From NCBI GenBank assembly GCA_030592565.1, contig JAUVIX010000015.1, positions 1-19,786 on the forward strand: a DNA stretch of 19,786 nucleotides, in the 5' to 3' direction. This stretch comes from Chlorobiota bacterium. Its GTDB lineage: Bacteria; Bacteroidota; Bacteroidia; Bacteroidales; JAADJA01. The translations under genes were made by a program, and so were the position numbers. Under the pieces are notes generated by a model. The model was not told the DNA's origin. It saw only the letters and a program-made list of their open reading frames with translations, and did not search any database. Positions within the stretch are counted from its first letter, which is position 1. The number at the start of each line of letters is the position of its first letter. This document shows, one piece after another, positions 16,437-19,786 of this stretch.

Positions 16437-18059
16437 TTATTTTCCTTTAGAAAAAATCTCAATCGCCTTTATGTAGGTATCATCAATTTGTAAGTAAATT
16501 GGATAAAATCCTTTATCATCAAATAAATTCCTGGCTATATAGGCTTTAAGTAAAATTTTGACTCTGTCCTTAGCAAAAGCAAGACCCTCTTTATCCTTTT
16601 TTACTCCTTTACTATCGACATATTTTAGGAAGTCATTAAAAAAGCTATTATCAATCTCAAATTCGGAATCAAACTTTTCAAGTGTATCATATTTCTTAAG
16701 CTGTTCCCTGTTCCTGTCAGTATATTCAAAAGCATATCTGAAGATCAGGCCTTTCGATGCCAGCCTATTATAGAAAATCCAATTTTTGTCTTTTTCCAAT
16801 GGAATAAAAACATCAGGCATAATACCACCACCACCGTAAACCACTTTACCTTCAGGAGTAACATATTTCAGAGAATCATTAAAATGGATACTATCTCGTA
16901 CTTGTAACTCTCCATTTTCATATCTGTGATACGACTCCTCATAATATTCATCAAAACCCTCATTCGGGTTATACGGTTTTTGAATACATCTTCCTGTAGG
17001 TGTATAATATCTTGCGACCGTAAGCCGCAGGGCTGAGCCGTCAATAAAATCAAGCTGTCGCTGAACAAGTCCTTTGCCATAAGAACGACGTCCAACAATC
17101 AAGCCTCTGTCGTTATCCTGAATAGCACCAGCAACTATTTCGCTTGCTGAAGCCGATCCACCATCAATCAGAATAATAAGTTCTATATTCTCAAGAATTC
17201 CACTTTTTGTGGCATAAAAGGTTTCTCGCGGTTGATTATGGCCTTCGGTATAAACAATAAGTTCTCCTTTTTCAAGAAATTCATCCGCCATATCAATGGC
17301 AGCCTGCAAATATCCACCCGAATTTTGGCGCAGGTCGAGAATCAGTTTTGTCATGCCTCTGTTCTTCAGATCATTAGTTGTACTGATAAATTCTTCAAAA
17401 GTAGTAGCAGAAAACTTACTTACTTTTAAATAACCAACAAAATCAACCGGCATAAAATAGACATCCACGCTGTAGGTTGGAATAATATCCCTTATAATAA
17501 CAAAATCGAGCAACTCATCAATTCCTCTCCTGAAAATACTCACTCTGACTTTCGTCCCCCTTTTGCCTTTCAGCATACTCATTGCCATCTGATCAGTAAC
17601 ACCAACTCCCGCAATAAGACTGTCGTCAACAGTCACAATCCTGTCACCTGCCATCAATCCAACCTTTTCAGAGGGTCCTCCAGGGATTGGCCTGACAACC
17701 ATTATGGTATCCTCTTCGATTCTGAACTGAATACCGATACCTTCAAAATTCCCGATTAGCGGATCGTTGACAATATTAAAGTCCTCAGCCGGTATATACT
17801 GTGAATGAGGGTCAAGATGAGTGAGGATTCCGTCAATAGCTTCCTCTGTAAGATCTTTACGACTGATCGAATCATCATACTCTTTCATAATATAATTTAC
17901 AACATCCGAAAGCTTATCGTAGCGTGAAAGGTCAATATTGAATAGCCCCTTGTTAGATGTAGAGACCGGTGTAAGCCTTGAGCCAACAAGAATTCCAATA
18001 ATTAATACTATTGAAAATAGTATCGGGAGGTATTTTACATATCTATTATTCTTATCCAT
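16437..18059 (-). CDS. S41-family C-terminal processing peptidase (Ctp/Tsp-like)
   Basis: 540 residues. It is a serine protease of the periplasm or inner-membrane face that degrades or trims proteins from their C-termini. Order: N-terminal membrane anchor (YLPILFSIVLIIGILVG, residues 10-26); helical segment containing EEAIDGILTHLDPHSQYIP; PDZ domain about 105-190 (GIGIQFRIEEDTIMVVRPI, PGGPSEKVGLMAGDRI); S41 peptidase about 195-385, with LILDLRQNSGGYLQ, the SASASE motif (predicted nucleophile S304) and YGKG with general-base K329, 25 residues later as in E. coli Prc; and a C-terminal extension. The start at 18059 follows a good promoter by about 16 nt. The frame stays open upstream through the tRNA-Leu gene to 18230, but that extension is not protein. 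Catalytic residues are intact. Confidence 0.94.
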   Translation of the reverse strand: MDKNNRYVKYLPILFSIVLIIGILVGSRLTPVSTSNKGLFNIDLSRYDKLSDVVNYIMKEYDDSISRKDLTEEAIDGILTHLDPHSQYIPAEDFNIVNDPLIGNFEGIGIQFRIEEDTIMVVRPIPGGPSEKVGLMAGDRIVTVDDSLIAGVGVTDQMAMSMLKGKRGTKVRVSIFRRGIDELLDFVIIRDIIPTYSVDVYFMPVDFVGYLKVSKFSATTFEEFISTTNDLKNRGMTKLILDLRQNSGGYLQAAIDMADEFLEKGELIVYTEGHNQPRETFYATKSGILENIELIILIDGGSASASEIVAGAIQDNDRGLIVGRRSYGKGLVQRQLDFIDGSALRLTVARYYTPTGRCIQKPYNPNEGFDEYYEESYHRYENGELQVRDSIHFNDSLKYVTPEGKVVYGGGGIMPDVFIPLEKDKNWIFYNRLASKGLIFRYAFEYTDRNREQLKKYDTLEKFDSEFEIDNSFFNDFLKYVDSKGVKKDKEGLAFAKDRVKILLKAYIARNLFDDKGFYPIYLQIDDTYIKAIEIFSKGK

Positions 18060-18081
18060 AAACAGTAAGGAAATATTTGTG

Positions 18082-18112
18082 CAAAAGTAGTCTTTATTGC
18101 TGAATTGAGAAA
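18082..18112 (-). promoter_or_regulatory. Promoter of the S41 peptidase gene
   Basis: On the minus strand TTTC (18109-18112), one mismatch from TTTG, is followed after 19 nt by TACTTTTG (18082-18089), an exact TAnnTTTG -7 box. Predicted transcription start is near 18075, 16 nt before the ATG at 18059. It lies directly after the tRNA terminator, so the protease is transcribed separately from the tRNA. Confidence 0.6.
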
Positions 18113-18116
18113 CAAT

Positions 18117-18146
18117 GAAAAAGGGCTTCATCGAAAAGAAACCCTT
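18117..18146 (-). terminator. Rho-independent terminator after tRNA-Leu
   Basis: On the minus strand AAGGGTTTC (18138-18146) pairs with GAAGCCCTT (18121-18129) through nine base pairs, one of them G-T, around an 8-nt loop, followed by T residues (18118-18122). It begins 9 nt after the tRNA 3' end. Confidence 0.8.
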
Positions 18147-18154
18147 ATATTTTG

Positions 18155-18236
18155 TACCCGGAGCCGGGATCGAACCGGCACTCCCGAAGGAACTGGTTTT
18201 TGAGACCAGCGCGTCTACCAATTCCGCCATCCGGGC
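18155..18236 (-). tRNA. tRNA-Leu (anticodon CAA)
   Basis: Minus-strand cloverleaf: acceptor arms GCCCGGA / TCCGGGT (first pair G-T), D arm GCG...CGC containing TTGGTAGA, anticodon stem CTGGT / ACCAG with loop CTCAAAA (anticodon CAA, reads UUG), long variable arm with TCC-TTCG-GGA as in class II tRNAs, and T arm GCCGG-TTCGATC-CCGGC. Discriminator A is at 18155. The CCA tail is not encoded (ACAA follows), so it must be added after transcription. It is transcribed away from prs. Confidence 0.97.
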
Positions 18237-18248
18237 TTAATTGGACGG

Positions 18249-18256
18249 CAAAAATA
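18249..18256 (-). promoter_or_regulatory. Probable -7 box of tRNA-Leu
   Basis: Minus strand reads TATTTTTG, an exact TAnnTTTG match whose last base is 13 nt upstream of the tRNA 5' end. No clear -33 TTTG is found at the expected spacing. Confidence 0.45.
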
Positions 18257-18318
18257 GTCACTTTTTTTTATCTGCTTTCATTTTCATCAAAAAAATATCT
18301 GATTTTATTTAGCCAGAA

Positions 18319-18349
18319 GTTGTGAGATGCCAAAAAAGTATTAATTTTG
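18319..18349 (+). promoter_or_regulatory. Promoter of prs-rplY
   Basis: GTTG (18319-18322, one mismatch from TTTG) and TAATTTTG (18342-18349, exact TAnnTTTG) are separated by 19 nt. Transcription would start near 18356, 17 nt before the ATG at 18373. An in-frame ATG at 18322 lies inside the -33 box and so cannot be the start. Confidence 0.62.
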
Positions 18350-18372
18350 CGCCCAAATCTAAAAGCAACAAA

Positions 18373-19311
18373 ATGGCAGCCCGGGCATTAATATTTTCAG
18401 GACGTGCAACCAAATATCTGGCAGAAAGAATTGCCGCCAGTTATGGTCACCCTTTAGGAAACGTAATTGTTACAGACTTCTCAGATGGAGAGTTTCAACC
18501 ATCTTTTGAGGAGAATATACGGGGCCGCGATATCTTTCTGATTCAATCGACATTTTCTCCTGCTGACAATCTGATGGAACTTCTTATGCTGGTTGATGCT
18601 GCCAAAAGAGCTTCTGCCAAAAGAATTGTTGCTGTTATTCCCTATTTTGGTTATGCACGCCAGGATAGAAAAGATAAGCCAAGAGTTTCAATCGCATCCA
18701 AGCTAATAGCCAATTTACTGATTGCTGCAGGTGTTCAACGGATCATCACGATAGACCTTCATGCCGATCAGATACAGGGATTTTTTGATGTGCCGGTTGA
18801 CCATATTTATGCTTCTTCAATTTTTATCCCTTACATTAAAAATCTGAAGCTGCCTGACCTGATAATGGCTTCGCCTGATACCGGAGGAACAAGGCGTGCT
18901 GCTGCCTATGCAAAAATTCTCAATACCGGCTTTGTAATCTGCTATAAACACAGAACAAAACCTAATGAAATTGGAACTATGCAGCTTATCGGTGATGTAA
19001 AAGATAAAAACGTAATTATTGTTGATGACATTATCGATACTGCAGGCTCAATAACAAAGGCTGCCAATCTTATTATGGAAAACGGAGCTGCAAGTGTAAG
19101 GGCATTTTGCACTCATCCTGTTTTTTCCGGAGAAGCCTATGAAAGAATAAAAAAATCCCAAATTACTGAAGTTGTAATTGCCGACACAATACCGTTGAAA
19201 AAACAATGCAGTAAAGCAACCGTTTTATCAACAGCCGACCTTTTTGCTACTGTAATTAACAGAGTTTTAAAAACAAAATCGATAAGTTCATTGTATAAAT
19301 TTGAACATTAG
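18373..19311 (+). CDS. prs: Ribose-phosphate pyrophosphokinase (PRPP synthetase)
   Basis: 312 residues, the usual family length. It transfers pyrophosphate from ATP to ribose 5-phosphate, giving PRPP for purine, pyrimidine, histidine, tryptophan and NAD synthesis in the cytoplasm. Visible motifs: SGRATKYLAERIA at the start; FSDGEFQP (about residues 36-43); catalytic flexible-loop residues in YARQDRKDKPR (R96, Q97); metal/ATP-binding H130 in TIDLHADQIQGFF; KHR (K192, R194); and the PRPP-binding loop VIIVDDIIDTAGS (214-226). All are intact. Start at 18373 is set by homology and by the promoter upstream. The ribosomal protein L25 gene follows 36 nt downstream, and the two probably form an operon. 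Confidence 0.97.
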   Translation: MAARALIFSGRATKYLAERIAASYGHPLGNVIVTDFSDGEFQPSFEENIRGRDIFLIQSTFSPADNLMELLMLVDAAKRASAKRIVAVIPYFGYARQDRKDKPRVSIASKLIANLLIAAGVQRIITIDLHADQIQGFFDVPVDHIYASSIFIPYIKNLKLPDLIMASPDTGGTRRAAAYAKILNTGFVICYKHRTKPNEIGTMQLIGDVKDKNVIIVDDIIDTAGSITKAANLIMENGAASVRAFCTHPVFSGEAYERIKKSQITEVVIADTIPLKKQCSKATVLSTADLFATVINRVLKTKSISSLYKFEH

Positions 19312-19347
19312 TAATAATTAATATTCATTAAAATTAATCAATTCATT

Positions 19348-19786
19348 ATGAAAACTGTATCATTGAGCGGTTCTCTGAGAGAGAACGTAGGGAAAAAAGA
19401 TACTAAAAAGGTCAGGAGAGAAGGAAAAGTCCCCTGTGTTATCTATGGTGGTGAAAAACAAATTCACATTACCATTGAAGAGAAATCTTTTAAGAAAATC
19501 ATCTTTACTCCTGAAGTTTACCTGATCAACATCAAAGTTGATGGTAAAGAATATCAAACTATTTTGCAGGATATCCAATATCATCCTGTTAATGACAACA
19601 TTTTACATGCTGACTTTTTGGAAATTAATCCCAAAAAACCTGTAACTATAGCCGTTCCGGTTAAGTTTGAAGGTGTAGCTCCCGGAGTATTACAAGGAGG
19701 AAGACTTGTTAAAAAACTCAGGAAATTAAAAGTCAGCGGACTGGCTGAAAATCTACCTGATTTCATTATGCTCAGCCTTGATAAAC
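19348..19786 (+). CDS. rplY: 50S ribosomal protein L25 / Ctc form (3' end missing)
   Basis: 146 codons are visible from ATG at 19348 to the right edge without a stop. The sequence opens MKTVSLSGSLRENVGKKDTK, followed by KVRREGKVPCVIYGG, the 5S-rRNA-binding L25 signature. LQDIQYHPVNDNILHADFLE and VPVKFEGVAPGVLQGGRL mark the passage into the C-terminal beta domain of the long TL5/CTC form. The protein binds 5S rRNA in the central protuberance of the large subunit. In the long form about 190-210 residues are usual, so roughly a quarter is missing. It is probably co-transcribed with prs; no Shine-Dalgarno is seen (AATCAATTCATT precedes the ATG). Confidence 0.95.
   Translation, partial: MKTVSLSGSLRENVGKKDTKKVRREGKVPCVIYGGEKQIHITIEEKSFKKIIFTPEVYLINIKVDGKEYQTILQDIQYHPVNDNILHADFLEINPKKPVTIAVPVKFEGVAPGVLQGGRLVKKLRKLKVSGLAENLPDFIMLSLDK

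Noticed and set aside
18060..18230. N-terminal extension of the S41 peptidase starting MAELVDALVS
   Set aside because: The residues are a translation of tRNA-Leu and its terminator. The membrane anchor begins at 18059, just after a good promoter.
18322..18372. Upstream in-frame start for prs
   Set aside because: The ATG at 18322 lies in the predicted -33 box, and the PRPP synthetase family begins at the position encoded from 18373.

Overview
The window looks like a chromosomal segment of a Bacteroidota organism, most likely in the Bacteroidales/Marinilabiliales range; I cannot place it to genus. Three lines of evidence support this. Three consecutive genes encode secreted proteins ending in a type IX secretion (T9SS) C-terminal sorting domain. 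Several start regions carry the Bacteroidota promoter pattern (-33 TTTG-like, 19-nt spacer, -7 TAnnTTTG). Nearly all starts lack a Shine-Dalgarno sequence, and the prolyl-tRNA synthetase is of the short archaeal/eukaryote-like type. The DNA is AT-rich and densely coding, with no gene-free stretch over 300 bases, no insertion sequence and no CRISPR array.

Layout. 1-2480 (+) is the 3' part of a large T9SS-exported protein with tandem repeats of about 414 nt, closed by a strong terminator. 2575-7941 (+) is a two-gene unit: a 1182-aa CotH-kinase/lamin-tail-domain protein, then a GH18-CUB protein 21 nt downstream, both T9SS cargo. 7971-13275 (-) holds mazG, a TPR hybrid histidine kinase and proS; the kinase has its own promoter and ends 4 nt before mazG. 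13368-16339 (+) is a pair: a Tyr-rich, Ser/Arg-rich low-complexity lipoprotein with a rare perfect Shine-Dalgarno, and a FadL/OmpP1-like outer-membrane protein whose signal peptide looks altered by paired frameshifts. 16437-18236 (-) contains an S41 C-terminal processing protease and, upstream of it, tRNA-Leu(CAA) with its own terminator. 18373-19786 (+) holds prs and the start of the ribosomal protein L25 gene, which runs off the right edge.

How they work together. The right half is mostly housekeeping: PRPP synthesis, translation (ProRS, tRNA-Leu, L25), nucleotide-pool cleaning by MazG and periplasmic proteolysis. The left half is cell-surface/secretome. The CotH-GH18 pair is the most system-like unit: two exported enzymes in one transcript, one a predicted protein kinase and one a predicted glycan hydrolase. 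The lipoprotein/outer-membrane-protein pair is the second envelope unit of unknown role. Nothing here can be declared a new system from sequence alone. The best leads are the CotH-GH18 pair, the low-complexity lipoprotein with its unusual ribosome binding site, and the signal-peptide anomaly at 14891-14912.
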